This document shows, piece after piece, positions 53,898-63,204 of a stretch of DNA of 64,000 bases (positions are counted from its first letter, which is position 1; every line of letters begins with the position of its first letter). The notes under the pieces were generated by a model. That model saw only the letters and a list, made by a program, of their open reading frames with translations. It did no database searches and was not told the origin of the DNA. The stretch is from Streptomyces atratus (lineage in GTDB: Bacteria > Actinomycetota > Actinomycetes > Streptomycetales > Streptomycetaceae). Location of the stretch: NCBI RefSeq assembly GCF_900119365.1, contig NZ_FPJO01000014.1, positions 1 through 64,000 on the forward strand. The letters are read 5' to 3'. The translations under genes and the position numbers were made by a program.

Positions 53898-55022
53898 TCA
53901 GTTCTCGCTGAGCCGGCTGCTCAGCCAGTCCAGCGCCGAGGGGATCTCACGCCGCCAGGTGTTGAAGTTGTGCCCGCCGCTGTCGAGCACGATCGACGAG
54001 ACCTGCGCGGGCGGCTTCACCTTGGCCATGAACTGCCGTGTGGCCCGGTAGTTCCCCTCGCCGCGCCTGGAGGTCGTGACGAGGAAGGACGAGTCGGGCT
54101 GCTTCGGCATGTGGTCCAGACTCCACATCAGATCGGCGCGGTCACGCGCGCTCTGGTCGCCGTGGAAGAGATCGCCGGTCGTCGGGTCCTCGGCCGCCTT
54201 GTAGTACGCGGAGAGCCCGACACTCGCCGCGAACCGGTCCGGGTGGTGGAGCCCGATCTTCAACGCGCAGTACCCGCCGGTCGAGTTGCCGATGATGCCC
54301 CAGTTGCGGGCCAGCCCGCCGACCCGGTACGACTCCGAGATCACCCGCGGCAGGTCCTCGGCGAGATAGGTCTCGGTCTGCGGCCCGTCCTTGATGTCCA
54401 CGCACTCGGTGTCCCGCGGCGGCGCGACCGTCGGCCGCAGCATCACCAGGATCATCGGCTGGGCCCGGCCCGCCTTCACCCGCTCGTGTGCGGTCCGCGG
54501 GTACCGGAGGCTCTTCAGAAGGTTCTCCGAGACGCCCGGGTAGCCGGTGAGCACGACAACCGCGGGGAACTTGCGGTGGGCGAAGGCCGGCTGGAAGTAC
54601 TCGGGCGGCAGATACACGTACGCCGAGCTCTCGATCTTCGACCGCCGGCCCGCGATCACGACCTTGTCGATCCGCCCGGCCATCGTGGGCCGCGAAGCGC
54701 CCGGCACGTCCGGCCGCTGGGTCCCGACCCGGACGATGTTCTTGGAGGCCAGCGTTCCGGCCGCGTGGTCGGTGACCACACCCAGATCCTGCTTCTGGCC
54801 GAACAGGTCGGCCCACGACCCGTAGAAGAGGAAGGAATTGTTCGCCACCAGGCCCACCGAGACGAAGACCGTCACCTGGGTCGCCAGCAGCAGGCCGACC
54901 CTGCCGAGCACCGCGGACACGCTGCGCCGGGCCAGCCGGGGCCACAGCCAGACCGTGGCGGCGAAGAACACCACGGCCAGCACGATGGCCAGAACCAGAA
55001 ATGTCTTACTGGTAAGACCCAT
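53898..55022 (-). CDS. membrane-anchored esterase-like alpha/beta hydrolase
   Basis: A 374-residue protein with two N-terminal hydrophobic segments (about 8-28 and 45-65) and an extracellular esterase-D/antigen-85-like domain. The nucleophile motif is GNSTGG (about residue 245), and SGGHNF near residue 350 supplies the His. The family includes mycolyltransferase-like and feruloyl-esterase-like enzymes; the substrate is unknown. There is no ribosome site before the ATG. It diverges from an MprF-like gene. Confidence 0.82.
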   Translation of the reverse strand: MGLTSKTFLVLAIVLAVVFFAATVWLWPRLARRSVSAVLGRVGLLLATQVTVFVSVGLVANNSFLFYGSWADLFGQKQDLGVVTDHAAGTLASKNIVRVGTQRPDVPGASRPTMAGRIDKVVIAGRRSKIESSAYVYLPPEYFQPAFAHRKFPAVVVLTGYPGVSENLLKSLRYPRTAHERVKAGRAQPMILVMLRPTVAPPRDTECVDIKDGPQTETYLAEDLPRVISESYRVGGLARNWGIIGNSTGGYCALKIGLHHPDRFAASVGLSAYYKAAEDPTTGDLFHGDQSARDRADLMWSLDHMPKQPDSSFLVTTSRRGEGNYRATRQFMAKVKPPAQVSSIVLDSGGHNFNTWRREIPSALDWLSSRLSEN

Positions 55023-55161
55023 GGGGGGTGAACTTTCTTGTCTGGAAATTTCCGGCTGTCGGGTGAACCCGCGGCCCGGAAGCCTCGTCCTACAGGTCGC
55101 ACATCGTCCGGAGGGCCACGGCCGAAGGACTGAAGAATCTCTCGCGGAACCACGGGAAGCG
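55023..55161. promoter_or_regulatory. divergent spacer, esterase and MprF-like genes
   Basis: The 139-base spacer must hold both promoters. A GGGAAGC ribosome site precedes the 55162 ATG. I see no convincing pair of -35/-10 boxes or operator repeats. Confidence 0.35.
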
Positions 55162-57003
55162 ATGTCTGTCACGCTAGATGGGGATAAACCGGTATCGGTT
55201 CCGAGTCACGTACGCAAGTTCGTACGCGGCCCGCGCCCCGAATCCGTACCGACGCTGGTCGGTACCGCCTGCACCGCCGTCGGCCTGATCGATGTCGCCG
55301 CGGGCGTCTTCCCGCGCTTCCGGCACAGCCGGATGCACACCCTCGCCGAGGTGCTGCCCGGCGCCCTCGGACCGTTCGCCGCCGCCCTCTCGCTGAGCGC
55401 GGGCGTCCTCCTGCTGCTGCTCGCCCACGGACTCAAGCGACGCAAGCGGCGGGCCTGGCGGGCCGCCGTCGTGCTGCTGCCGGCCGGCGCGCTGGCCCAG
55501 TTCACCTACCGGCACTCGGTCATCGGCACGCTCGTCTCGCTGGCGCTCTGCCTGCTGCTGGTCCGCCACCGCGGCGAGTTCGCCGCGCTCCCCGACCCCC
55601 GGAGCCGCTGGCGGGCCCTGGCCAACTTCGTACTCCTCGGCGCGGGTTCGCTGGCCCTCGGCCTGGTCATCGTCAACGCACACCCCGGCCGGGTCCTGGG
55701 CAGCCCCAGCATCGCCGACCGGCTCCAGCACGTGCTCTACGGAATGCTCGGCTTCGAGGGACCCGTCGAGTACGTCGGCGACACCTCCTGGACCGTGGGG
55801 TACTCCCTCGGCGCCCTCGGCCTGCTGACCGCCGTCACCACCATCTACTTCGCCTTCCGCCCCGAGCACCCGGCCGCCCGCCTCACCGAGGACGACGAGG
55901 CCCGGCTGCGCGCCCTGCTGGCGAAGCACGGCGGCCGCGACTCGCTCGGCCACTTCGCGCTCCGCCGCGACAAGGGCGTCGTCTTCTCCCCCAGCGGCAA
56001 GGCCGCCGTCTGCTACCGGGTCGTGTCGGGAGTGATGCTGGCCAGCGGCGACCCGATCGGCGACGTGGAGGCCTGGCCCGGCGCCATCGAACGGTTCATG
56101 GACGAGGCCAGGGCCCACTCCTGGACCCCGGCCGTGATGGGCTGCAGCGAGACCGGCGGCGAGGTCTGGACCCGCGAGACCGGACTCGACGCCCTGGAAC
56201 TCGGCGACGAGGCGGTGGTGGATGTCGCGGATTTCTCGCTCGCCGGGCGCGCGATGCGCAACGTACGCCAGATGGTGAAGCGCATTGAACGGCTCGGCTA
56301 CGAGACCCGGGTCCGGCGCGTGAGCGACATCGGCGAGGCCGAACTGGCCCGCATCCGGCACGCCGCCGACGACTGGCGCGGCACCGACAACGAGCGCGGC
56401 TTCTCCATGGCGCTCGGCCGGATCGGCGACCCGGCCGACGGCGACTGCGTCATCGCCACCGCGCACAAGGCCGACGAGCACACCGCCGACTCCCCCTACG
56501 GCGACCTGAAGGCCGTGCTCCACTTCGTCCCGTGGGGCCACGACGGCATGTCCCTCGACCTGATGCGCCGCGACCGCTCCGCCGACCCCGGCATGAACGA
56601 GCTGCTGATCGTCGCCGCCCTCCAGGACTCCCCCCGGCTGGAGGTCCGGCGCGTCTCGCTGAACTTCGCGATGTTCCGCTCGGCGCTCGCCCGGGGCGAG
56701 AAACTGGGCGCGGGACCGGTGCTGCGGACCTGGCGCGGGCTGCTGATCTTCCTCTCGCGCTGGTTCCAGATCGAGTCGCTGTACAAGTTCAACGCCAAGT
56801 TCCGGCCCCGCTGGGAGCCGCGCTTCGTCGTCTACCGCGCCGCCCGCGACCTGCCCCGCATCTCCCTCGCCGCCATGCAGGCGGAGGGCTTCGTGAACCT
56901 CGCCCTCCCCCGCCCCTTCGCCCGCCGCTTCCCGGCCCGCCGGCCCCGCCCCTGCGCCCACACCCCGGCGCCCGGCCAGGAGCAGCACGCCCGCGCGGCG
57001 TAG
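55162..57003 (+). CDS. phosphatidylglycerol lysyltransferase-like protein
   Basis: The 613-residue protein has about six N-terminal membrane spans (about 28-235) and a cytoplasmic DUF2156 domain (about 255-570) made of tandem GNAT folds. Motifs include DSLGHFALRRDKGVVFS, RNVRQMVKRIERLGYE, ERGFSMALGR and RWFQIESLYKFNAKFRPRW. MprF-type enzymes transfer an amino acid from aminoacyl-tRNA to phosphatidylglycerol, making the membrane less negative and more resistant to cationic peptides. The LysRS domain fused in mycobacterial LysX is absent here. Substrate amino acid is not shown. Confidence 0.87.
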   Translation: MSVTLDGDKPVSVPSHVRKFVRGPRPESVPTLVGTACTAVGLIDVAAGVFPRFRHSRMHTLAEVLPGALGPFAAALSLSAGVLLLLLAHGLKRRKRRAWRAAVVLLPAGALAQFTYRHSVIGTLVSLALCLLLVRHRGEFAALPDPRSRWRALANFVLLGAGSLALGLVIVNAHPGRVLGSPSIADRLQHVLYGMLGFEGPVEYVGDTSWTVGYSLGALGLLTAVTTIYFAFRPEHPAARLTEDDEARLRALLAKHGGRDSLGHFALRRDKGVVFSPSGKAAVCYRVVSGVMLASGDPIGDVEAWPGAIERFMDEARAHSWTPAVMGCSETGGEVWTRETGLDALELGDEAVVDVADFSLAGRAMRNVRQMVKRIERLGYETRVRRVSDIGEAELARIRHAADDWRGTDNERGFSMALGRIGDPADGDCVIATAHKADEHTADSPYGDLKAVLHFVPWGHDGMSLDLMRRDRSADPGMNELLIVAALQDSPRLEVRRVSLNFAMFRSALARGEKLGAGPVLRTWRGLLIFLSRWFQIESLYKFNAKFRPRWEPRFVVYRAARDLPRISLAAMQAEGFVNLALPRPFARRFPARRPRPCAHTPAPGQEQHARAA

Positions 57004-57029
57004 CGCCGTACGGGGCCTACGCTGGTCGC

Positions 57030-57890
57030 ATGAGTACGTTGCGTGGACGAGGTACGGTCCAGGGCCTGCCGGAGTGGGACCGCTGCGCGGTCATGGGTGT
57101 CGTGAACGTGACCCCGGACTCCTTCTCCGACGGGGGCCGCTGGTTCGACACCACGGCCGCGGTCAAACACGGCCTCGACCTGGTCGCCGAGGGCGCCGAC
57201 CTGATCGACGTCGGCGGCGAGTCGACCCGCCCCGGCGCCAGCCGGGTGGACGCCTCGGAGGAGCTGCGGCGCGTGATCCCGGTGGTCAAGGGCCTGGCCT
57301 CCGAAGGGGTCACGGTCTCCGTGGACACCATGCGGGCCCGGGTCGCCGAGGAGGCGGTCGCGGCCGGGGCCGCCCTGGTCAACGATGTGAGCGGCGGCCT
57401 CGCCGACCCCGACATGATCCGGGTCGTCGCCGCGGGCGGCGCCCCCTTCGTCGTGATGCACTGGCGCGGCTTCAGCGAGTCCATGAACAGCCGGGCGGTG
57501 TACGGGGACGTCGTCGCCGAGGTCGTCACGGAGCTGCGGGACCGGATGGACGCCGTGGTCGCGGGCGGTGTCGCCCCGGAACGGATCGTGATCGACCCCG
57601 GTCTCGGCTTCGCCAAGGACGCCTGCCACGACCTCGCCCTGGTCGCCCACCTCGACGAGCTGCGCGCCCTGGGCCGCCCGCTGCTGGTCGCCGCCTCCCG
57701 CAAGCGCTTCCTCGGCCATGTGCTGGCCGGCGAGGGCGCCGCACCGCCGCCCGCCCGCGAACGCGACGCCGCCACCGCGGCGATCTCCGCGCTCTCCGCC
57801 CACGCGGGCGCCTGGGCCGTCCGGGTCCACGAGGTACGGGCCACGGCCGACGCCGTACGGGTCGCCCGCGCCGTCGAGGGAGCCGCGTGA
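57030..57890 (+). CDS. folP: dihydropteroate synthase
   Basis: FolP joins pterin pyrophosphate and p-aminobenzoate to dihydropteroate, the step blocked by sulfonamides. The 286-residue TIM barrel has VMGVVNVTPDSFSDGG, IDVGGESTRPGA, LVNDVSGG, IDPGLGFAKD and ASRKRFLG. The ATG lies 6 nt after TACGCT, so the mRNA is probably leaderless. The stop overlaps the GTG of the next gene as GTGA. An N-terminal stretch of about 18 residues precedes the domain. Confidence 0.95.
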   Translation: MSTLRGRGTVQGLPEWDRCAVMGVVNVTPDSFSDGGRWFDTTAAVKHGLDLVAEGADLIDVGGESTRPGASRVDASEELRRVIPVVKGLASEGVTVSVDTMRARVAEEAVAAGAALVNDVSGGLADPDMIRVVAAGGAPFVVMHWRGFSESMNSRAVYGDVVAEVVTELRDRMDAVVAGGVAPERIVIDPGLGFAKDACHDLALVAHLDELRALGRPLLVAASRKRFLGHVLAGEGAAPPPARERDAATAAISALSAHAGAWAVRVHEVRATADAVRVARAVEGAA

Positions 57891-58369
57891 CCGGGCCCCG
57901 CGACGAGCACGCGGAGGCGGCCGCCGACATCGCGGCCGTCGAGCAGGCCAACACCGCCTTCTACGAGGCGATGGAGCGCGGCGACTTCGAGGAGCTCTCC
58001 GGGCTCTGGCTGCCCGGCGAGGACCTCACCGTCTCCTGCGTCCACCCGGGCTGGCCGGTGCTGACCGGCCGCGGCGAGGTGCTGCGCAGCTACGCGCTGA
58101 TCATGGCGAACACCGAGTACATCCAGTTCTTCCTGACCGACGTCGGGGTCTCGATGACCGGCGACACCGCCCTGGTGACCTGCACGGAGAACATCCTCAG
58201 CGGCGGCCCCGCCGAGGACGGCAACGCGCTCGGGCCCCTGGTCGGCCAACTCGTCGTGGCCACCAATGTGTTCCGGCGCACACCGGACGGCTGGAAACTC
58301 TGGTCCCACCACGGCTCGCCCGTACTGACCGAAACCGGTGAGGAAGAGGACGAAGAGACACCCTCCTGA
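57887..58369 (+). CDS. NTF2/SnoaL-like protein in folate cluster
   Basis: The predicted 160-residue protein has an NTF2-like cone fold (DIAAVEQANTAFYEAMERGD, LTVSCVHPGW, VFRRTPDGWKLWSHHGSPV) and an acidic tail. It is related to the DUF4440/SnoaL group, which includes both enzymes and binding proteins. Coupled translation with folP (GTGA overlap) suggests a role in folate synthesis, but none is known to me. The histidine in CVHPGW and the paired His in SHHGS are possible ligand contacts. Confidence 0.85.
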   Translation: MTGPRDEHAEAAADIAAVEQANTAFYEAMERGDFEELSGLWLPGEDLTVSCVHPGWPVLTGRGEVLRSYALIMANTEYIQFFLTDVGVSMTGDTALVTCTENILSGGPAEDGNALGPLVGQLVVATNVFRRTPDGWKLWSHHGSPVLTETGEEEDEETPS

Positions 58370-58572
58370 CCCGGTGGTCGAGTGGCCGCACCCCTGAAAG
58401 GGGTTGGATCCGGGAAGCGCGGGTATACGCGGCTACCAGTCCCGTGAGGCCGCTTCCACGGCCACCCACGGGCGAGCACTGTCGGTGCTCGCAGGTAGAT
58501 TCGAAAGAGGGCACCTTGCCGTCCGCACGCGGCCCCGTGTCTCTACGCCCAACGACAGCAGGAGTGATTCGC
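58370..58572 (+). promoter_or_regulatory. folB upstream region with hairpin and -10
   Basis: CCCCT/AGGGG at its start and GCGAGCAC (58472-58479) with GTGCTCGC (58485-58492) form hairpins. A TAGATT -10-like hexamer at 58496-58501 follows the second stem. An AGGAG ribosome site precedes the folB GTG. folB-folK may thus have their own promoter. Confidence 0.45.
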
Positions 58573-58932
58573 GTGGATCGTGTCGCGCTGCGCGGCCTCA
58601 AGGCCCGTGGACACCATGGCGTCTTCCCCAAGGAACGGGAAGAGGGCCAGACGTTCATCGTGGACCTGGTGCTCGGCCTGGACACCCGCCCGGCGGCGGC
58701 CGCCGACGACCTGACGAAGACCGTGCACTACGGCGTCGTCGCCGAGGAGGTCGTCGAAGTGGTGCAGGGTGAACCCGTCGATCTGATCGAAACGCTCGCG
58801 GAGCGCATCGCCCAGAAGTGCCTCAAGCACGAAGGAGTAGAGGAGGTGGAGGTCGTGGTGCACAAGCCGGATGCGCCGATCACCGTCCCCTTCGACGATG
58901 TGACCATCACCATCACCCGGAGCCGAGTATGA
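58573..58932 (+). CDS. folB: dihydroneopterin aldolase
   Basis: FolB cleaves dihydroneopterin to 6-hydroxymethyl-dihydropterin and glycolaldehyde. The 119-residue protein has the family start RVALRGLKARGHHGVFPKER, the catalytic-site YGVVAEEV and ETLAERIA, and the KPDAPI turn. The GTG start is given by the AGGAG site and family length. Its stop overlaps the folK ATG as ATGA. Confidence 0.95.
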   Translation: MDRVALRGLKARGHHGVFPKEREEGQTFIVDLVLGLDTRPAAAADDLTKTVHYGVVAEEVVEVVQGEPVDLIETLAERIAQKCLKHEGVEEVEVVVHKPDAPITVPFDDVTITITRSRV

Positions 58933-59540
58933 CTGCGTTTTCCACCGAAGGGCAGAGCGACCCGACCGTACAGCCGGTGCCCGCCTCCGTGGTCGAGCAG
59001 GTGGACGCGGCGGACAGCACCCTCTCCAACCCCAAGCGTGCCGTGATCTCCCTGGGATCCAACCTCGGCAACCGCCTGGAGACCCTCCAGGGCGCCGTCG
59101 ACGCCCTGGAGGACACCCCCGGCCTGCGGGTCAAGGCCGTCTCCCCGGTGTACGAGACGGAGCCCTGGGGCGTCGCCCCCGGCTCCCAGCCGTCGTACTT
59201 CAACGTGGTGATCGTCGTGAAGACGACGCTCCCCCCGTCCTCCCTCCTGGAGCGCGGCCAGGCGATCGAGGAGGCCTTCGACCGGGTCCGCGAGGAGCGC
59301 TGGGGCCCGCGCACCATCGACGTCGACATCGTGGCGTACGCGGACGTCGTCTCCGACGACCCGGTGCTCACCCTCCCCCACCCCAGGGCCCATGAGCGGG
59401 CCTTCGTCCTCGCCCCGTGGCACGACATCGACCCCGATGCCCAGCTGCCCGGCGCCGGACCCGTCGCAGAGCTGCTGGCCGGGGTCGGCCGGGACGGCGT
59501 GCTGCCCCGGGCCGATCTGGAACTCCGTCTGCCCGAGTAG
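58929..59540 (+). CDS. folK: HPPK, hydroxymethyl-dihydropterin pyrophosphokinase
   Basis: FolK transfers pyrophosphate from ATP to 6-hydroxymethyl-dihydropterin, giving the FolP substrate. The 203-residue protein has SLGSNLGNR, VSPVYETEPWG, FNVVIVVKT, RWGPRTIDVDIV and LPHPRAHERAFVL. An N-terminal extension of about 35 residues precedes the HPPK domain. It is coupled to folB by an ATGA overlap. Confidence 0.95.
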   Translation: MTAFSTEGQSDPTVQPVPASVVEQVDAADSTLSNPKRAVISLGSNLGNRLETLQGAVDALEDTPGLRVKAVSPVYETEPWGVAPGSQPSYFNVVIVVKTTLPPSSLLERGQAIEEAFDRVREERWGPRTIDVDIVAYADVVSDDPVLTLPHPRAHERAFVLAPWHDIDPDAQLPGAGPVAELLAGVGRDGVLPRADLELRLPE

Positions 59541-59639
59541 TCGTTAGGCTCAACGGAAACGGATCACCGGCGCCGCGGTTTCCCGGCGACGGTGACCACG
59601 GGCGACACGGACCACTGGCGGCGAAGGGCGGACCACTCG

Positions 59640-60122
59640 GTGAAGCAACTCAGGCTCGGGGTACTGGCCGGCCTCTTCGCCGCGGCCGGGGTGCTTTCCT
59701 GGGGCGGCGCCCGCCTCTGGGACTCCCTGGGCAACCTGCCGAGCGTTCCCCTCGCCGCGCCGATCGTGCTCGCGGTGATCGCCGTCATCCTGCTGGCGAC
59801 GGCGCTCTCCATCCGTTCCCGGCTGCGCGCCCAGCGCGAGCGCCGGCCGGGAGCCAAGGGCGTCGAACCGCTGATGGCGGCCCGGGCGGTCGTCTTCGGC
59901 CAGGCCAGCGCCCTGGTCGTCTCGCTGGTCTCCGGCATGTACGGCGGCATCGGAGTCTTCCTGCTCGGCTCCCTGGACATCCCGGCCCGCCGCGACCAGG
60001 CGATCTACGCGGGCTTCGCGGTCCTGGCCGGCATCGCGGTGGTCGCCGCCGCCCTCTGGCTGGAACGCATCTGCAAGCTCCCGGACGACGAGGACAACGA
60101 CAAGAGCTCGGCGGCCGCGTAG
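59640..60122 (+). CDS. DUF3180-family membrane protein
   Basis: This 160-residue protein has four membrane spans (about 8-25, 40-60, 88-105 and 120-140) and a polar acidic tail, as in DUF3180 proteins that regularly follow folK in actinomycetes. Function is unknown. The GTG at 59640 follows a GAAGGG site and begins the family-typical KQLRLGVLAG; an upstream GTG at 59592 would add 16 polar residues. A hairpin overlaps its stop. Confidence 0.82.
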   Translation: MKQLRLGVLAGLFAAAGVLSWGGARLWDSLGNLPSVPLAAPIVLAVIAVILLATALSIRSRLRAQRERRPGAKGVEPLMAARAVVFGQASALVVSLVSGMYGGIGVFLLGSLDIPARRDQAIYAGFAVLAGIAVVAAALWLERICKLPDDEDNDKSSAAA

Positions 60123-60144
60123 GGGCTGTCCGGCGGACAGCCCC
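60122..60144. terminator. terminator hairpin at DUF3180 stop
   Basis: GGGGCTGTCC (60122-60131) and GGACAGCCCC (60135-60144) form a perfect 10-bp stem with a three-base loop. The first base is the last base of the DUF3180 stop codon. It lies between this gene and convergent folE. Confidence 0.75.
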
Positions 60145-60186
60145 CAGGGCCTCCGAGCTCTTCTCGCGCGGCTGCGCAGGAGTTTG

Positions 60187-60792
60187 TCAGCGCGCCATGA
60201 TCAGGCTCATGGCCTCGGCGCGCGTCGCGGGGTCGCGGAGCTGTCCGCGTACCGCCGAGGTCAGCGTCTTCGCACCGGGCTTGCGGATACCGCGCATGGA
60301 CATGCACATGTGCTCGCACTCGACGACGACGACGACCCCGCGCGGCTCCAGAATCTCCATGAGCGAATCGGCGATCTGCGTGGTGAGGCGCTCCTGGACC
60401 TGCGGGCGCCGGGCGAAGACATCGACGAGGCGGGCCAGCTTCGACAAGCCGGTGATCTTGCCGCTGGTCGCCGGGATGTACCCGACATGCGCGACACCCC
60501 GGAACGGCACCAGGTGGTGTTCACAGGTGGAGAACACCTCGATGTCCTTGACCAGCACCATCTCGTCGTGGCCGAGGTCGAACGTGGTCGTCAGAACGTC
60601 CTCGGGCTCCTGGTAGAGGCCCGCGAATATCTCCTTGTACGCCCGTGCCACCCGCCCCGGCGTCTCCCGCAGTCCCTCGCGGTCCGGGTCCTCGCCCACC
60701 GCGATGAGGAGTTCGCGGACGGCTGCCTCGGCCCTCTTCTCGTCGAACTCGCCGATCGAGCCCTGGCCGTCCAGCGTCACCGGGTCGGTCAT
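60187..60792 (-). CDS. folE: GTP cyclohydrolase I
   Basis: FolE turns GTP into dihydroneopterin triphosphate, the first step of folate synthesis. The 201-residue protein has the zinc-binding and catalytic segments FSTCEHHLVPFRGVAHVGY, GLSKLARLVDVFARRPQVQE (in parts) and ECEHMCMSMRGI. The ATG has a GAGG ribosome site. It lies on the minus strand facing the other folate genes, downstream of ftsH but separated from it by a strong terminator, so it probably has its own promoter. Confidence 0.96.
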   Translation of the reverse strand: MTDPVTLDGQGSIGEFDEKRAEAAVRELLIAVGEDPDREGLRETPGRVARAYKEIFAGLYQEPEDVLTTTFDLGHDEMVLVKDIEVFSTCEHHLVPFRGVAHVGYIPATSGKITGLSKLARLVDVFARRPQVQERLTTQIADSLMEILEPRGVVVVVECEHMCMSMRGIRKPGAKTLTSAVRGQLRDPATRAEAMSLIMAR

Positions 60793-60849
60793 CTGTGCCT
60801 CGTTCCTCTGAGCTGTCACCCGCGCATACCTCCGCACGGGCGTACGAAA

Positions 60850-60891
60850 AAGCCGCGCCCCCACAGGCTAGAACCTGTGGGGGCGCGGCTT
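60850..60891 (-). terminator. intrinsic terminator of ftsH
   Basis: AAGCCGCGCCCCCACAGG (60850-60867) and CCTGTGGGGGCGCGGCTT (60874-60891) form a perfect 18-bp stem with a six-base loop. On the minus strand a T-run follows. It ends the ftsH transcript before folE. Confidence 0.88.
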
Positions 60892-60946
60892 CCATTCCGG
60901 GCCCGGTGCGACTCCCGTGAAAGGGGCCACACCGGGGAACAGGGCC

Positions 60947-62977
60947 TCAGCTCTCGGGGCGGTCCTCCGGGACGACCTCGGTGGCCGGGACGGTGTCCGT
61001 GGGGACGGCCGTTCCGTTCGCCGTGGTGGCGCCGTTGGTGAGGGCGAGCTCCTTCGGCGAGAGCACCGGCGGCCGCGTCGACGGCGTACGCCGTGCGGAA
61101 CCGGTCCACGCCGGACGGGCCGGGCGCTTCACAATCGGGGCGAAGATCTCGGCGATCTCCTCCTTGCCGAGCGTCTCCTTCTCCAGGAGCTGGAGAACGA
61201 GGTTGTCCAGCACGTCGCGGTTCTCGACGAGGATCTCCCACGCGTCGTTGTGGGCGGTCTCGATGAGCTTCTTGACCTCTTCGTCGACGAGCGCCGCGAC
61301 CTCTTCCGAGTAGTCGCGCTGGTGGCCCATCTCCCGGCCCACGAAGGGCTCGGTGTTGTCGCCGCCGAACTTGATCGCGCCGAGCCGCTCCGTCATGCCG
61401 TACTGCGTGACCATCGCGCGGGCCGTTGCGGTGGCCTTCTCGATGTCGTTCGCAGCGCCGGTGGTCGGGTCGTGGAAGACCAGCTCCTCGGCCGCGCGCC
61501 CGCCCAGCATGTAGGCCAGCTGGTCGAGCATCTCGTTGCGCGTCGTGGAGTACTTGTCCTCCTCCGGGAGCACCATCGTGTAACCGAGGGCGCGGCCGCG
61601 GGAGAGGATCGTGATCTTGTGGACCGGGTCCGCCTGGGGGGAAGCCGCCGCGACCAGGGCGTGTCCGCCCTCGTGGTACGCGGTGATCTTCTTCTCCTTC
61701 TCGGACATGATCCGGGTCCGCTTCTGCGGGCCCGCCACGACGCGGTCGATGGCCTCGTCGAGCATCTTGTTGTCGATCAGCTTCAGATTGCCGCGCGCCG
61801 TGAGGAGCGCCGCTTCGTTCAGCACGTTCGACAGGTCGGCACCGGTGAAGCCAGGCGTACGACGGGCGACGGCGCCGAGGTCGACGTCCTTCGCGACCGG
61901 CTTGCCCTTCTGGTGCACCTTGAGGATCTCCAGCCGGCCCTGCATGTCCGGCCGGTCGACCGCGATCTGCCGGTCGAAACGGCCCGGGCGCAGCAGCGCC
62001 GGGTCGAGGATGTCCGGCCGGTTCGTGGCGGCGATCAGGATGACGCCGCCCTTCACGTCGAAGCCGTCCATCTCGACGAGCAGCTGGTTCAGCGTCTGCT
62101 CGCGCTCGTCGTGCCCGCCGCCCATTCCGGCACCGCGGTGCCGGCCGACGGCGTCGATCTCGTCGACGAAGACGATCGCCGGGGCGTTCGCCTTGGCCTG
62201 CTCGAAGAGGTCACGGACCCGGCTGGCACCGACACCGACGAACATCTCGACGAAGTCGGAACCGGAGATCGAGTAGAACGGGACGCCCGCCTCGCCTGCG
62301 ACGGCGCGCGCGAGCAGCGTCTTGCCCGTACCGGGAGGCCCGTACAGCAGGACGCCCTTGGGGATCTTGGCACCGACGGCCTGGAACTTCGCCGGCTCCT
62401 GGAGGAACTCCTTGATCTCCTGGAGCTCCTCGACGGCCTCGTCCGACCCCGCCACATCGGCGAACGTCGTCTTCGGCGTGTCCTTGGTGATCAGCTTGGC
62501 CTTGGACTTCCCGAACTGCATGACCCGGGAGCCGCCGCCCTGCATCTGATTCATCAGGAACAGGAAGACGACCACGATCAGGACGAAGGGCAGCAGGGAG
62601 AGGAGGATCGAAATGAACGGGGACTGCTTGGACGGCGAGACCGTGTAGCCCTTGTCGATCTTGCCGCTCTCGAACTTCTGCTGCAGCGTGTCGGCCAGCT
62701 GGACACCCTGGTCGCCGATGTAGCTCGCCTGGAACTTGGTGCCGGACTCGCCCGAGAGCTCCTGGCCCTTCTTCAATTCGATCTTGATGATCTGATCGTC
62801 ACCGGTGGTCAGCTTGGCCTGCGCCACCTGGTCCTTGCTGATCGCCTGGATCACCTTGCCGGTGTCCACCGATTTGTAGCCGCCCGACGAGCCGACGACT
62901 GTCATCAACACGACCACGGCGAGGACGGCCAGCACGATCCACATGACCGGCCCACGGAAGTATCGCTTCACGTCCAT
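60947..62977 (-). CDS. ftsH: ATP-dependent zinc metalloprotease FtsH
   Basis: FtsH is a membrane AAA+ protease that degrades membrane and regulatory proteins. The 676-residue protein has spans at about 10-28 and 117-136 around a periplasmic-type domain. The AAA domain follows with Walker A GPPGTGKT near residue 212 and Walker B IVFVDEIDAVG, and the zinc motif HEGGH lies near residue 430. A Pro/Thr-rich tail closes it. The ATG is at the conserved MDVKRYFRGP start. hpt and tilS lie upstream in the same direction. Confidence 0.97.
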   Translation of the reverse strand: MDVKRYFRGPVMWIVLAVLAVVVLMTVVGSSGGYKSVDTGKVIQAISKDQVAQAKLTTGDDQIIKIELKKGQELSGESGTKFQASYIGDQGVQLADTLQQKFESGKIDKGYTVSPSKQSPFISILLSLLPFVLIVVVFLFLMNQMQGGGSRVMQFGKSKAKLITKDTPKTTFADVAGSDEAVEELQEIKEFLQEPAKFQAVGAKIPKGVLLYGPPGTGKTLLARAVAGEAGVPFYSISGSDFVEMFVGVGASRVRDLFEQAKANAPAIVFVDEIDAVGRHRGAGMGGGHDEREQTLNQLLVEMDGFDVKGGVILIAATNRPDILDPALLRPGRFDRQIAVDRPDMQGRLEILKVHQKGKPVAKDVDLGAVARRTPGFTGADLSNVLNEAALLTARGNLKLIDNKMLDEAIDRVVAGPQKRTRIMSEKEKKITAYHEGGHALVAAASPQADPVHKITILSRGRALGYTMVLPEEDKYSTTRNEMLDQLAYMLGGRAAEELVFHDPTTGAANDIEKATATARAMVTQYGMTERLGAIKFGGDNTEPFVGREMGHQRDYSEEVAALVDEEVKKLIETAHNDAWEILVENRDVLDNLVLQLLEKETLGKEEIAEIFAPIVKRPARPAWTGSARRTPSTRPPVLSPKELALTNGATTANGTAVPTDTVPATEVVPEDRPES

Positions 62978-63204
62978 CCATACGGGGCGAAGCCGCCCCG
63001 TCCCTCCTGCCCGTAGGTAAATGCTGCTGTGAGAAAAGACTGTTCTTCGGACGGTACCCCAGCATTGTCACCCGCGACCGCCGGGGACGTCTGTCAAAAC
63101 CCGCCTTCGAAGGCTCAACGGCGGGAATCCCTTGAAAGGTTCCCGCCGTCGGCTCCGGTCGGTCCGGGCGCCCCTGGGGCCGGGCGAAGGGCTCCGGGAG
63201 GAGG

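Noticed and set aside
58370..58500. tRNA-like folding between the NTF2 gene and folB
   Set aside because: Hairpins are present but no complete cloverleaf with anticodon and T-loop could be built.
60917..63016. 699-codon open frame opposite ftsH
   Set aside because: Shadow of ftsH; composition is Arg/Val/Gly/Asp-rich with no domain motifs.
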